Part shown: in pieces, positions 9,272 through 17,966 of the stretch
Position numbering within the stretch: the first letter of the stretch is position 1
Layout: every line of letters starts with the position of its first letter
Notes under the pieces: model-generated
Told to the model about the DNA's origin: nothing
Databases searched by the model: none
The model's input: the letters and a program-made list of their open reading frames with translations, nothing else
Origin: Leptolyngbya sp. BC1307
GTDB taxonomy: Bacteria; Cyanobacteriota; Cyanobacteriia; Phormidesmidales; Phormidesmidaceae
Length of the DNA stretch: 64,000 nt
Assembly (NCBI RefSeq): GCF_002286735.1
Contig: NZ_NRTA01000016.1
Location: forward strand, 18,350-82,349
Reading direction: 5' to 3'
Program-made: the position numbers and the translations under genes

Positions 9272-10519
9272 ATGACCGCGCCTCCCCCTATCTCCATGCC
9301 CGACTCTATGCTTAAAACGGCTGATCGTAAGCGCGGCGATCGCTCTTGGCTGCTATGGCCGGTGGTGCCGATTTATCCCTACGGCCAGCGGCGCACGCTT
9401 CGCCGGGAGATTATTCCCGGTAAGCTCTGGCTCTTTGAGCAGGTGCAGGGGATTTTTTATGTGGTGGTGCCGATTCGGATGACGGTGATCAAGCTGGCTG
9501 AAGGCGGGCTGCTAGTTTTCTCGCCGGTAGCACCAACGCGCGAATGTCTGCGGCTAGTCAGAGATCTGGAGGTCGATCACGGTGAAGTGAAGTATGTGAT
9601 TTTGCCGACGGTCACTGGCGTAGAGCATAAGTACTTTGCGGGGCCGTTTGCTCAGAGGTTTAAGCGATCGCAGGTCTTTGTCGCGCCCAACCAGTGGAGC
9701 TTTCCGATTGATTTGCCCATGAGCTGGCTGGGCTTTCCGGCTAAGCGCACCCATACGCTACCGGCTGACCCGCGTCAGACGCCCTTTTACGACGAATTTG
9801 ACTACGCGACGGTGGGGCCCATTGAGCTGAGCGTTAAGCCCTACACCGAGGTCGCTTTTTTTCATCGGGAGACGCGATCGCTGCTGGCAGTTGATACAGT
9901 TCTTTCCATTCCGGTAGATCCGCCGGAAGTCGTCGCCCAAGACCCTTATCCGCTAATGTTTCACGCTCGCAACAGCGCTCAAGACCCCCTGGAAGACAAT
10001 CCGGCCAATCGACGCAAGGGCTGGGCACGGATCGCGCTCTTTACCTTCTACTTTCAGCCTGAGACGCTGAATGTGCATCCGCTTAAAAGCATTTTGCAAA
10101 ATGCCGTTAGCTCGCCTAACCGGTCTAAGAAAAACTACTTTGGTCTGTACCCCTTTCAGTGGCAGCAGGGCTGGCGTAAGTCATTTGCAATGCTGCGCCA
10201 GGACGGACAGCTGCTGGTCGCCCCCATTTTACAAACCCTGATCTTCAACCGGGGGCCGGAGGCAGTGCTGGCCTGGGTAGACCGGATTACCCAATGGGAC
10301 TTTCAGCAGATTGTGCCCTGTCACTTCAGTGCGCCGATTGCAGCAACCCCGGCCGATTTTCGTCGCGCTTTTGACTTTTTACAGCAGCCCGATCCTCAGA
10401 GCTGGTCGGGCTTTAAACACAATTTGCCGAAGGGCGACCTGAGTACGCTGGGCCAGATTGACCGGCAGCTGCGGGGCAGCGTGCCTGCTTCACCAGAAGA
10501 CAAGTCAGAAAACGGATAG
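9272..10519 (+). CDS. DUF4336 domain protein (metallo-beta-lactamase-like)
   Basis: A 415-residue protein. IPGKLWLFEQVQGIFYVVVPIRMTVIKL, LLVFSPVAPTRECLRLV and YVILPTVTGVEHKYFAGPFA mark the DUF4336 family, which has a metallo-beta-lactamase-like core but lacks a complete HxHxDH metal motif here (TVTGVEHK occupies the equivalent place). The activity is unknown. It follows the DUF3386 gene closely and ends 42 bp before the convergent RlpA-like gene, where an inverted repeat may stop transcription. Confidence 0.8.
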   Translation: MTAPPPISMPDSMLKTADRKRGDRSWLLWPVVPIYPYGQRRTLRREIIPGKLWLFEQVQGIFYVVVPIRMTVIKLAEGGLLVFSPVAPTRECLRLVRDLEVDHGEVKYVILPTVTGVEHKYFAGPFAQRFKRSQVFVAPNQWSFPIDLPMSWLGFPAKRTHTLPADPRQTPFYDEFDYATVGPIELSVKPYTEVAFFHRETRSLLAVDTVLSIPVDPPEVVAQDPYPLMFHARNSAQDPLEDNPANRRKGWARIALFTFYFQPETLNVHPLKSILQNAVSSPNRSKKNYFGLYPFQWQQGWRKSFAMLRQDGQLLVAPILQTLIFNRGPEAVLAWVDRITQWDFQQIVPCHFSAPIAATPADFRRAFDFLQQPDPQSWSGFKHNLPKGDLSTLGQIDRQLRGSVPASPEDKSENG

Positions 10520-10556
10520 AAAGACAGACAACATAGAGGCATGCATCGGTGCCACC

Positions 10557-10590
10557 AGCCGCTAGGACTCGGAAGCCACTGCTAGCGGCT
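10557..10590. terminator. Inverted repeat between convergent genes
   Basis: AGCCGCTAG (10557-10565) and CTAGCGGCT (10582-10590) form a perfect 9-bp stem around a 16-base loop. On the plus strand it is followed by GAGCCTCTTTT, so it may terminate the DUF4336 transcript. The stem overlaps the stop codon and last codons of the RlpA-like gene on the minus strand. Confidence 0.45.
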
Positions 10591-11869
10591 GAGCCTCTTT
10601 TAAGATGACGGCTTCGTAGGGAATGACGCCTACTTGCTCACTGCCAAGGCAGCGAGCTGCTGCCTTGGAGAGATCGAGAGAGCGATCGCCTATATAAGGC
10701 CCACGGTCATTCACCCTTACAATCACCGTCTGATCGTTGAGCAGATTGCGTACCTGGAGACGAGTGCCAAAGGGCAGAGACTTGTGCGCTACGGTGAGAT
10801 CGTTTTGGTTAAAGGTTTCGCCGTTGGCAGTCGTGCGACCGTGAAAATAAGGGCCGTACCAGGAGGCCTCTCCAGAGAGTGACGCTTCTGAAGCCTGCAG
10901 CCCTTTTAAAGATAGTTGGGCCTCAGCCGGGCTCAGCGGTTCTGCGGCTAGCGCCACTCGTAAGTTGTTAGCCCAAGAAATGGCTGTCCACTCGGGGCCG
11001 TAGCCGATTGATTCGGTCATAGACGGATTGACCGCAAACAGCTCGCGGTCATTAGCGCTAATCATCACGCTAGGAGACTCCAAGTTGTTGGCGTCGGATG
11101 CAGTCGGAGCCGGAGCGATCGCCTCCGGCTCAAACGAGCCTTGCCGCAGCAACCGTTTTAGCTGCTCGGCCAGCAGATAAGCGCGGCCTTCACCGGCGAC
11201 ATAGCCCAAAGTCTGCTCGCGCAAGCTGATCTGGTAGAGCGGGCCTGCTGCTGGTTCACCCTGACCGTAAGCCAAACACTTTTCCCTAAAGGCTTCTGCC
11301 CAGTCTGCATTTTCAGCGGCTACCTGCTCAGGCGTGAGGTCAACCCGCTTGACTGTGATTTCAGCTGCCATCGTCGTAGAGCTTTGCCCGCTGTCACGAG
11401 GCGATCGCTCAATGAGCACTGCCGCCCTGTTCTGGTTATGCCCAGCACTATCGATCTGGGTTGCTCGTAAGGTTCGCGCCACAAAATCAAAAGAGTTAGT
11501 CAACCAGAGCCATGCCCAGAAGCTAGCAGGCGTAGAGATTTGGGCTGAATTGAAGGAGGTGGCCGTCGGGTCTAGCGAACTACTTTGAAGCGTGTGAGCG
11601 CCGGACTGAGTACCGTAAACTGCTTGCCAAACGCTGACCGGACTTAATAAGGCGGGTATAAAAGGAGGCTGGGCTGGCTCAGTTGCGCTGGTCACAATGG
11701 CAGGAATATTGTCCTGAGAGGGCGGTAAAACTGGGGCATCCATACACTTCTGACTGTTTTCTAACGGTTTTTTCTGGCTGCGGCTCAGAGTGCATCTTGC
11801 ATCTCGAATTAAAGGCATTAGCAGCGCTAGCCAAGCGTAAGACCCGTAGGCTAGCCGAACGCTCTGCAC
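10562..11869 (-). CDS. RlpA-like double-psi beta-barrel protein
   Basis: A 435-residue protein whose last ~100 residues form an RlpA-type double-psi beta-barrel: GEASWYGPYFHGRTTANGE, LTVAHKSLPFGTRLQVRN and VNDRGPYIGDRSLDLSKAAA. In RlpA this fold cuts or binds peptidoglycan strands lacking stem peptides. The long N-terminal part is not assigned; it contains AYLLAEQLKRLL and EKCLAYGQGEPAAGPLYQI, typical of cyanobacterial RlpA-like proteins. The start is uncertain: the listed start is a GTG giving a weakly signal-like N-terminus, and a downstream Met (MDAPVLPPS, 11743) is an alternative. It is probably exported to the periplasm. Confidence 0.8.
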   Translation of the reverse strand: MQSVRLAYGSYAWLALLMPLIRDARCTLSRSQKKPLENSQKCMDAPVLPPSQDNIPAIVTSATEPAQPPFIPALLSPVSVWQAVYGTQSGAHTLQSSSLDPTATSFNSAQISTPASFWAWLWLTNSFDFVARTLRATQIDSAGHNQNRAAVLIERSPRDSGQSSTTMAAEITVKRVDLTPEQVAAENADWAEAFREKCLAYGQGEPAAGPLYQISLREQTLGYVAGEGRAYLLAEQLKRLLRQGSFEPEAIAPAPTASDANNLESPSVMISANDRELFAVNPSMTESIGYGPEWTAISWANNLRVALAAEPLSPAEAQLSLKGLQASEASLSGEASWYGPYFHGRTTANGETFNQNDLTVAHKSLPFGTRLQVRNLLNDQTVIVRVNDRGPYIGDRSLDLSKAAARCLGSEQVGVIPYEAVILKEAQPLAVASES

Positions 11870-12127
11870 CAGGTATAATTTTTCCGGATCTTTTTGTATC
11901 AGAATCTACAATTATACAGACTTGATCCCGCCTTTTAATTTTTCCAACTGCCGCGCTGCCGGTAAAAGCGCGTCAGGTTAAGGTTTCATGAAGAGGTCAG
12001 AACAACCAGAAATCAACCAGTTGAGCGATTTAGGAAGAGAAAGTTTGGCCCTGTCGTCAGCTCACTTTTGAAAAGCTAATCTAAAAATCGGTCAAAGCCA
12101 TTGACAAAATAGCCCTATCTATGAAAA

Positions 12128-13057
12128 CTATTCCACTTCATGAAAGGCCGCAAAATCGATCTGGCGATCGCCCGTCTCCGTGACATGAATAATATCTTTT
12201 AGCTGCCGGTGCCACAAAATATCGCCCGTGTAGTAAGTGTGACGGGTGTGGATAGCCTGGGCCACCGTTTGGTCAACGCCGCTAAAAGAGACTAGCAGGG
12301 CGGCGTGGGTACGGACTAAATCGGCGTGAGAGAGATCATAGAGCGGACTTGATGGATCAATCGGATGGAGGGCAGTCCAGGTGAGAGAAAAGCTGGGGTT
12401 GCGATCGCGCAGTAGGCTTAGATCGTAATAGCGGCGCATCATTTTACCCTCGCTGACTTCATCGAGCGTGAGGTACACCCGCATCTGCGCTTCTAAAATC
12501 TGGTTACGGCGCTCATTGGCGGCCCTGAACATCAGCGTCGGTGTGCCTTGAAAAGGCGTGACCACCGCTACCTGGCTAAAGAGCACCTGGGCTGTGGGCC
12601 GAGAGAACCGGGCGTAAGCGAGCCCTGTGAGCACGGCGATTCCCAGGAGCGAAACGATCGCCTCTAGCGTGACTAACAAATGGCCATAGGTATTGCCCGG
12701 CGACATCACCCCATAGCCAATCGAGGCCGAAGTCTGCACACTAAAGAAAAACGCATCGCTAAATGAACCCGGCTCAGCGTTGATAATAGTATCAGGGCCA
12801 CCTAGCAAAAACAGCAGCGCGCAAAAGGCATTGGCGATCGCATACAGACCAATGGTAATCGCGAAAAAGCCTTGCCACGGCACCGTCAGCATCAGGTAAT
12901 AGGGTGATCGCCAGTAGGAATACCAAGCCCCCAACCCGAGGATCTGAAAGCGGCCCTGATCTACGCGAATGCGAACCTGGGATAGATAGCGTGATCGTTT
13001 AGCTGCCTGCCCTTTGCCCATTTTTGTCTCACCCATCGGTTCATGCTTAAGGTGCAA
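12128..13057 (-). CDS. KirBac-type inward-rectifier potassium channel
   Basis: A 309-residue channel. A slide-helix region (YWRSPYYLMLTVPWQGFF) leads into TM1 (about 60-85). A pore helix and the selectivity filter SIGYG (112-116, in FSVQTSASIGYGVMSPG) follow, then TM2 (about 130-148). The C-terminal ~155 residues are the cytoplasmic immunoglobulin-like Kir domain (PTLMFRAANERRNQILEAQMRVYLTL, FSLTWTALHPID). It should conduct potassium across the plasma or thylakoid membrane. Internal Met8 and Met13 are alternative starts. It is transcribed away from the M28 peptidase gene; the 108-bp repeat element lies between them. Confidence 0.93.
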   Translation of the reverse strand: MHLKHEPMGETKMGKGQAAKRSRYLSQVRIRVDQGRFQILGLGAWYSYWRSPYYLMLTVPWQGFFAITIGLYAIANAFCALLFLLGGPDTIINAEPGSFSDAFFFSVQTSASIGYGVMSPGNTYGHLLVTLEAIVSLLGIAVLTGLAYARFSRPTAQVLFSQVAVVTPFQGTPTLMFRAANERRNQILEAQMRVYLTLDEVSEGKMMRRYYDLSLLRDRNPSFSLTWTALHPIDPSSPLYDLSHADLVRTHAALLVSFSGVDQTVAQAIHTRHTYYTGDILWHRQLKDIIHVTETGDRQIDFAAFHEVE

Positions 13058-13120
13058 GTATTGGCTTAAATACGACGGCCAATACTGTGAAGGATACCGG
13101 CAGAAGATACGCTACAGGAA

Positions 13121-13228
13121 ATATAGCGTTGGTCACTTGGCTTGAATACAGCAACGCAGACAAAACCTTTGCATAACAACAGGCCAAGTGACTCGCGTTA
13201 CCCGAATGCATCCGGGCAACGCTATATT
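13121..13228. repeat. 108-bp structured repeat element, copy 1
   Basis: Ends in 10-bp terminal inverted repeats (ATATAGCGTT and AACGCTATAT). It contains a perfect internal inverted pair GTCACTTGGC / GCCAAGTGAC and a 3' hairpin GCGTTACCCG / CGGGCAACGC with one mismatch. It matches copy 2 (37929-38036) at 104 of 108 positions in the same orientation. It carries no gene and lies between two divergent genes. The size and inverted ends suit a MITE or a REP-like element. Confidence 0.9.
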
Positions 13229-13254
13229 CAAATCGACCAGACGCCAGGGCGACC

Positions 13255-14115
13255 GTGCAACGCTCAGAGATAACCCAGCGGCTCAACCGCCATTTGCAAG
13301 CTTTAACTGGCCCCCGAGATCCCTATCTCGCCTCGGGCAGATATCAGCTAGCGCAGCAGTATATTCGCTCAGCGCTAAGTGAGTGGGGGCAGGTTAAGGC
13401 GCAACGCTTTTTGGTGCGAGGGCGCGAACATATCAACTGGAGCCTCGATCTAGCGGGCGATCAGTCTCAGCTTGCGCCAATTTTGGTAGGAGCCCATTAC
13501 GATACGGTACCGGGTTCTCCGGGCGCTGATGACAACGCCAGCGGGGTAGCGGTGATGCTGGTGCTAGCCGAGCTGCTAGCAGATAAAGCCTCTACCAATC
13601 GTCCGCATCGGCCCATCCACCTGGTGGCCTTTGACTTAGAAGAGTACGGTCTGGTAGGCAGCACCACCTGCGCTCAGACCTGGCGTCAAGCGCAGCGCCC
13701 GATTCATCTGATGCTGTCTTTAGAAATGCTCGGCTATTTTTCAGCTGCCCCTCACTCTCAGCAATATCCGCTCGACTTGCTTCGGCGCATTTACCCCAAT
13801 ACGGGTGATTTCATTGCCCTCATTGGCAATGGCCCAACGATTCCTAAAATGATGAGTATGAAGCGCTGTTTGCAGCGGGCAGGTGCGCCCTGCCAGTGGT
13901 TACCGGTAGTCAACCGGGGCAGGCAAATTCCCGATACCCGACGCAGCGACCACGCTCCTTTTTGGGATGCAGACTACCCGGCAGTGCTCGTAACTGACAC
14001 CGCCCATCTGAGAAATCCGCACTATCACACCGCTTCAGATCGTATAGAGACCCTAAATATAGAAGCGATGGCAAAAATCACTCAGGGGTTGGCCGCCAGC
14101 CTGTGCCGAATGTAG
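13255..14115 (+). CDS. M28 family zinc metallopeptidase
   Basis: A 286-residue peptidase. The M28 metal-binding signature is intact: VGAHYDTVPGSPGADDNASG gives the His-Asp and bridging Asp, AFDLEEYGLVGS the catalytic Glu pair, and SDHAPFWDADYPAVLVTDTA the distal His. It is probably an aminopeptidase releasing N-terminal residues. No signal peptide is seen, suggesting a cytoplasmic enzyme. The start is a GTG at 13255, preceded by CCAGGG at a suitable distance. It begins only 26 bp after the 108-bp repeat element, which therefore lies in its promoter or 5' leader. Confidence 0.88.
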   Translation: MQRSEITQRLNRHLQALTGPRDPYLASGRYQLAQQYIRSALSEWGQVKAQRFLVRGREHINWSLDLAGDQSQLAPILVGAHYDTVPGSPGADDNASGVAVMLVLAELLADKASTNRPHRPIHLVAFDLEEYGLVGSTTCAQTWRQAQRPIHLMLSLEMLGYFSAAPHSQQYPLDLLRRIYPNTGDFIALIGNGPTIPKMMSMKRCLQRAGAPCQWLPVVNRGRQIPDTRRSDHAPFWDADYPAVLVTDTAHLRNPHYHTASDRIETLNIEAMAKITQGLAASLCRM

Positions 14116-14191
14116 CGCGGCATCTACGGGTACTGAATAGGAAATCGCTTGCCTACAATAGAAGCGTGTTTCGAGCGGATTCTCAGCAGCT

Positions 14192-15499
14192 ATGCAGCCT
14201 ATCATCAAGCTACTAAGCGGCGTCGCCGTCGGGCTATCGATTAGCTGTGCGGCCTGGTGGCTGGATGGCTCAGTCAACCGGGGGAACCTGGCGCTGCCCG
14301 CGTCTTTACAGTCTGCCTGGGATAGAACTGCATCGAGAGCGCTGGAGCTACCGGCTCCGATTGCGCAGATTACGCTGCCCGCGTCAGCCAATACTTATTT
14401 TGGCGCAGTGGCCGGGGGGGGTGCGCCTAGCTACAACGAAATTGCGCTTGAGAAGAACCTGCGCTATTTTCAGCGATCGCTCACTCATCTCGGATTCGAT
14501 CCGGCTACCGCTCACCTATTTTTTGCTAACGGCAACGACGGTCAGGCCACGGTCCGCTATCTTGATGAAAATGACCAGCAGCAATTCAAACCGCCCGATA
14601 TTCCCGGCCTGAATGGGGCCGCTACCTGGTCAAATACGCGTGGCTGGTTTGAGGCCATTGCCCAAGCTGAACCCTGCCCAGCTTTCTTTTACTTCACCGG
14701 TCACGGCGCTCACAACGCTGAGAATGAAGACAACAACTGGTTGATCCTATGGGGTGAGCGATTGGTCTCTGTAAAAGCTATGGCTGGCTGGCTAGATGCC
14801 CTGCCTGCTGAGCAGCCCTTCGTAACGATGATGGCTCAGTGCTATGCAGGGTCGTTTGCCAATTTGATCTACGAGAACGGTGACCCGGCGCAGCCAGTCG
14901 CTTTGCAGACTCGCTGCGGATTTTTTGCGACAGTGGCCTCGCGGCCTTCGGTAGGCTGCACGCCTGCGGTGAATGAAGCTGACTACAAAGACTATAGCTC
15001 TAGCTTTTTTGCGGGGCTAAGCGGGCGCGATCGCACCGGCACCCCCGTTTCTTCGGCTGACTATAACGCGGATGGCCAAGTCTCTTACGCCGAAGCCCAT
15101 GCCTTTGCCAAAGTCGATGAAGAAACCACTGACTGGCCGATTTCTACCGTCGAAGCCTGGCTGCAGCGACAGCTTTCAGACAGCGAAATGGCAGAAATTC
15201 TGGCAAAGCCGATAGAGGGTTGGATAGCGATCGCCCGCCCAGAGCAGCAGTATGTTCTCCGCGCCCTGGCCACCAAGCTCAGCTTTGACCTGGCCCGCTC
15301 TTACCAGCTGAACCGGGCCAGCGCGCCGCTACCAACTCCCGACACCGTCGAGCAAGCCTACCACCAGCGGCTGCAAATGGAGCTGGCTAATATTGCCGCT
15401 GAGCAGAAAATTCGGCAGGCGCAGCGACTGACGGGAGAGTCGGCACAGGTAGCCATCTTAGAAAGACTGCTCAAATGCGAAGCGGGCTTCTGGCAATAG
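14192..15499 (+). CDS. Secreted caspase-like (clan CD) cysteine protease-like protein
   Basis: A 435-residue protein with an N-terminal hydrophobic segment (about 5-24) that should act as signal or anchor. The His/Cys dyad of clan CD is visible: FFYFTGHGAHNAENED places His at 171, and VTMMAQCYAGSFANL places Cys at 217 after a hydrophobic strand. This matches the caspase/legumain layout (HG ... QC.G). Downstream there is a Ca-binding-like ADYNADGQVSYAEA segment (about 290-305). The substrate is unknown. It is not a standard p20/p10 metacaspase, and an extracytoplasmic location is unusual for death-type proteases. A convergent cytM gene follows. Confidence 0.7.
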   Translation: MQPIIKLLSGVAVGLSISCAAWWLDGSVNRGNLALPASLQSAWDRTASRALELPAPIAQITLPASANTYFGAVAGGGAPSYNEIALEKNLRYFQRSLTHLGFDPATAHLFFANGNDGQATVRYLDENDQQQFKPPDIPGLNGAATWSNTRGWFEAIAQAEPCPAFFYFTGHGAHNAENEDNNWLILWGERLVSVKAMAGWLDALPAEQPFVTMMAQCYAGSFANLIYENGDPAQPVALQTRCGFFATVASRPSVGCTPAVNEADYKDYSSSFFAGLSGRDRTGTPVSSADYNADGQVSYAEAHAFAKVDEETTDWPISTVEAWLQRQLSDSEMAEILAKPIEGWIAIARPEQQYVLRALATKLSFDLARSYQLNRASAPLPTPDTVEQAYHQRLQMELANIAAEQKIRQAQRLTGESAQVAILERLLKCEAGFWQ

Positions 15500-15516
15500 C
15501 TGCGGCTTGCCCGCAG
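15500..15516. terminator. Short stem-loop between convergent genes
   Basis: CTGCGG (15500-15505) and CCGCAG (15511-15516) form a six-base stem with a five-base loop in the 20-bp gap between the caspase-like gene and cytM. No T-run follows on either strand, so its terminator role is only likely by position. Confidence 0.3.
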
Positions 15517-15519
15517 TCG

Positions 15520-15963
15520 TCACAGCGTTTCTAAAAAGCTCAGCAGGTCAGCCATATCCTTCTTATTAGGCTGAAACTGAGGCATCGGGGGCGTTTGACC
15601 GCTCGTTACCTGGTGGATCAGCGCCGCCCGCGATTTACGCTCAGGCACGTTGTGCAAATCCGGGCCCACTTCACCCGCTGCTTCGAGGCCGTGGCAGGTG
15701 GCGCAGTTAAGCTGAAAAATTTCGCGCCCCCGCTCCACATCGCCAGTCAGCTGCAGCACGCCCTGCACGTAGGGATCGCTTGCCTGTAGGGCATGAACGC
15801 CCCATAAGGCGATCCCCAGCCCCAGCACTAAGCTCACTATAGTTATTACGGCCTGCCGGGCCAGGGAGCCGTTTCTCTGGCCAGTCTGAAACTCCGTAGA
15901 TTTCTCTGCGGGCTGGTCTTGCATCATTTGCTTCTGAACGCTCTCTGTTGCCACACCCAGCAT
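15520..15963 (-). CDS. cytM: Cytochrome cM
   Basis: A membrane-anchored class I cytochrome c of 147 residues. TM anchor at about 38-58, haem motif CATCH at 87-91, axial Met in TPPMPQF (about 127). The segments DPYVQGVLQLTGDVERGREIF, ERKSRAALIHQVTSGQ and MADLLSFLETL match the conserved cyanobacterial cytochrome cM, a low-abundance c-type cytochrome linked to repression of respiration and photosynthesis under stress or heterotrophy. The cytoplasmic N-terminal extension is longer than usual; a start at Met13 or Met14 is possible. It lies close to petG on the opposite strand, as in several cyanobacteria. Confidence 0.8.
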   Translation of the reverse strand: MLGVATESVQKQMMQDQPAEKSTEFQTGQRNGSLARQAVITIVSLVLGLGIALWGVHALQASDPYVQGVLQLTGDVERGREIFQLNCATCHGLEAAGEVGPDLHNVPERKSRAALIHQVTSGQTPPMPQFQPNKKDMADLLSFLETL

Positions 15964-16386
15964 CTCGTAACAACTCTTTAACTACACATAGCTTAAGATT
16001 TTTTCAGAGAATAAGACAAGTTTCAATACAGACCTAAACAATATTGCCTGCTTATATCTGCCGCCTCTGTAGCTATCTAAGACGGTTAGAGTTCAAGCAT
16101 ATCAGTCATTATATGCCCTTTGCCGCGCCCTTTCAGGCAGGGCAATCTCTGTCACCACCTGTAGGTTATTCCTTTGGCGAGCCTGCCCATCGCTGAAAAT
16201 TAGACGCGGTTAGTGAACTTGAGTGTATTTCTTCGTTTAGGATCTCGATCCACATTAAGATTGAATAAGTGGACCGTAGAATAAGACATCCGGCGACTCG
16301 CTAATAGCTGGCTAGAAGGCCGCCTTTAGGGGGCTCACTGGTGGCTTAGTCCAAATTATTTGTACCGACAAGAGAGGAAAATCACT
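15964..16386. other. Divergent promoter region of cytM and petG
   Basis: 423 bp, AT-rich, without a convincing gene. A small hairpin GCCCT / AGGGC lies at 16127-16143. Promoters for cytM (leftward) and petG (rightward) must be here, but I cannot place -35/-10 boxes reliably. AGAGAGGAAA at 16371-16380 serves petG as ribosome binding site. Confidence 0.5.
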
Positions 16387-16500
16387 GTGGTAGAGCCTTT
16401 ACTATCTGGCATCGTTTTAGGTCTGATCCCCGTTACCCTGATTGGCCTGTTCGTGGCAGCCTACATGCAGTATCGCCGGGGCGATCAGCTCGGTGGTTGA
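16387..16500 (+). CDS. petG: Cytochrome b6f complex subunit 5 (PetG)
   Basis: A 37-residue single-span membrane protein starting at GTG 16387: [18 protein letters not shown], then [19 protein letters not shown] and TGA. This is a near-textbook PetG in length, in the VEPLL start and in the YRRG basic end. It is one of the small hydrophobic subunits needed for assembly and stability of the cytochrome b6f complex in the thylakoid membrane. AGAGAGG about ten bases before the GTG is a good ribosome binding site. It is easily missed because of its size and GTG start. Confidence 0.97.
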   Translation: MVEPLLSGIVLGLIPVTLIGLFVAAYMQYRRGDQLGG

Positions 16501-16534
16501 GTCCGGCATTTTAGACCGGTAGCGAGACCTGCTC

Positions 16535-17848
16535 TCAGTTTTTAGATCTTTCAGATCTCAATTCTGTAAATTGGCTGAGCCCATTCATGGCTAGCCGCGC
16601 GGTACCGTAGGCGGCTTCTGTGTGAGGAGCGATCACTGCTACGTCTATCGTTCGGCCTGTCTTGGCGCTCAGCCATCGCTGGCGCAGTCGCTGCCAGGTC
16701 AAATTTTGGGCACCGCCACCTGCGGTATAGACCCGTTGTAAAGGCGGGCCACCCAAGCTACTCAGTTTTTGGTAACCTTCGGCTTCAATCCGTGCCATGG
16801 CATTGAGCAGCCCATAGAGAAATTCCCGATCTTGCGGCGGGCGAGGAGTCAGCTGCGGCGGATAGTCCGGGTCGTTAATCGGAAACCGTTCACCCGGCGC
16901 AGCCAGCGGATAGTAATGCAGCGGGCAGGGCTGAGAGAGGTCTATCTGGGCGCTGAGTTCTGTTAGCTGCTCAGCGCTAAAAAACTGCTGGAGAACCGCC
17001 CCACCTGTATTAGATGCGCCGCCCACGAGCCACAGGTCGCCTAGCCGATGGCTGTAAATGCCAAAAGCCTGATTGTTAATCGGTTGGCGGCTAAGTAGCT
17101 TGAGTACTAGCGTGGAGCCTAAAGACGTAACAGCTTCGCCAGGATCACAGGCTCCACTCGCTAGAAAAGCGGCGATGCTGTCGGTGGTGCCAGCGCAGAC
17201 TTGACAGGTCGGAGAGAGCGAAAACTGCTTGGCAACGGCAGGAAGGATTGGGGCGATCGCTTCTCCTGGCACGCGCACTATCGGCAACCACGGGGCCACC
17301 GGCAAGCTTAGCAGCCAGTCTGGATAGGCGAGCGCGCCGACATCGTAGCCCAGCTTGAGCGCGTTGTGATAGTCGCTGGCGGGAGACTGGCCGTGCAGCA
17401 GTGCGGCTAGCCAATCGGCCTGATGTGCTAGATGAGTGGCTTGCGATCGCACTGCCGAATCTAAAGTCTGGTACCACCCCATTGCCTTGGTCAAGCTAGA
17501 GGTGGCGCTCAGTACCGGACTCTCTGGGGGCGCTGCTGCCTTCACCGCAGGCAGCGCAGAGCGAGCGCTATCGTCGCCATACAGCAGAGGAGCCACCAGC
17601 GGCTGGCCGTTTTGATCACACAGCAGTACGGTGGCTGAGGTGCCGTTGATCGCAATCCGCTCTATTTGAGAACGCAGAGGTGGGGCGATCGCTTCAATCA
17701 ATCTCCACAGCGTCTGCTGCCAGGCCACCGGACTAGTCGCCTCTCCGCTAGCAAACCGATGGCGAGAGTGTGCAACTACCGCACTCCCCGAGTCGAGAAC
17801 GACTGAACGCGCGCCAGAAGTCCCAAAGTCAATACCGAGGGCGAGCAT
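16535..17848 (-). CDS. FGGY-family carbohydrate kinase (possible D-ribulokinase)
   Basis: A sugar kinase of about 437 residues. The ATPase-fold phosphate loop ALGIDFGTSGARSVVLD is at the N-terminus. CAGTTDSIAAFLASGACDPGEAVTSLGSTLVLKLL is the FGGY signature region, and VYTAGGGAQN the adenosine-binding motif. The short form and the GIDFGTSGAR start resemble the cyanobacterial/plant kinase group for which D-ribulose kinase activity has been shown; the substrate here is inferred. ATG 17848 is chosen because an upstream in-frame start (17890) would place the first codons inside the apcF terminator hairpin, and conserved sequence begins at MLALGIDFG. Confidence 0.85.
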   Translation of the reverse strand: MLALGIDFGTSGARSVVLDSGSAVVAHSRHRFASGEATSPVAWQQTLWRLIEAIAPPLRSQIERIAINGTSATVLLCDQNGQPLVAPLLYGDDSARSALPAVKAAAPPESPVLSATSSLTKAMGWYQTLDSAVRSQATHLAHQADWLAALLHGQSPASDYHNALKLGYDVGALAYPDWLLSLPVAPWLPIVRVPGEAIAPILPAVAKQFSLSPTCQVCAGTTDSIAAFLASGACDPGEAVTSLGSTLVLKLLSRQPINNQAFGIYSHRLGDLWLVGGASNTGGAVLQQFFSAEQLTELSAQIDLSQPCPLHYYPLAAPGERFPINDPDYPPQLTPRPPQDREFLYGLLNAMARIEAEGYQKLSSLGGPPLQRVYTAGGGAQNLTWQRLRQRWLSAKTGRTIDVAVIAPHTEAAYGTARLAMNGLSQFTELRSERSKN

Positions 17849-17885
17849 AAGCCAGCAGTGAAGGAACACTAAAGAAATACTAGAA

Positions 17886-17914
17886 AACAAAAAAGGCTCC
17901 GTCTAGCGGAGCCT
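17886..17914 (-). terminator. Rho-independent terminator of apcF
   Basis: On the minus strand an 8-bp perfect stem AGGCTCCG / CGGAGCCT with a 5-base loop is followed by TTTTTTG. It sits about 50 bp after the apcF stop codon and before the FGGY kinase start. It separates the two genes and argues against a longer kinase N-terminus. Confidence 0.85.
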
Positions 17915-17966
17915 CGATTGCGGCGGTTCAGCGGTGGTTCAATCAGGCGCGCAGGGCAGGCAAAGC

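Noticed and set aside
13047..13286. 79-codon minus-strand frame over the 108-bp repeat, and the similar 37924-38286 frame
   Set aside because: The frames share residues only because they read the repeat element. Both lie across intergenic DNA and the start of a real gene on the other strand.
17848..17890. Longer N-terminus of the FGGY kinase
   Set aside because: The extension would begin inside the apcF terminator hairpin and is not like the kinase family.
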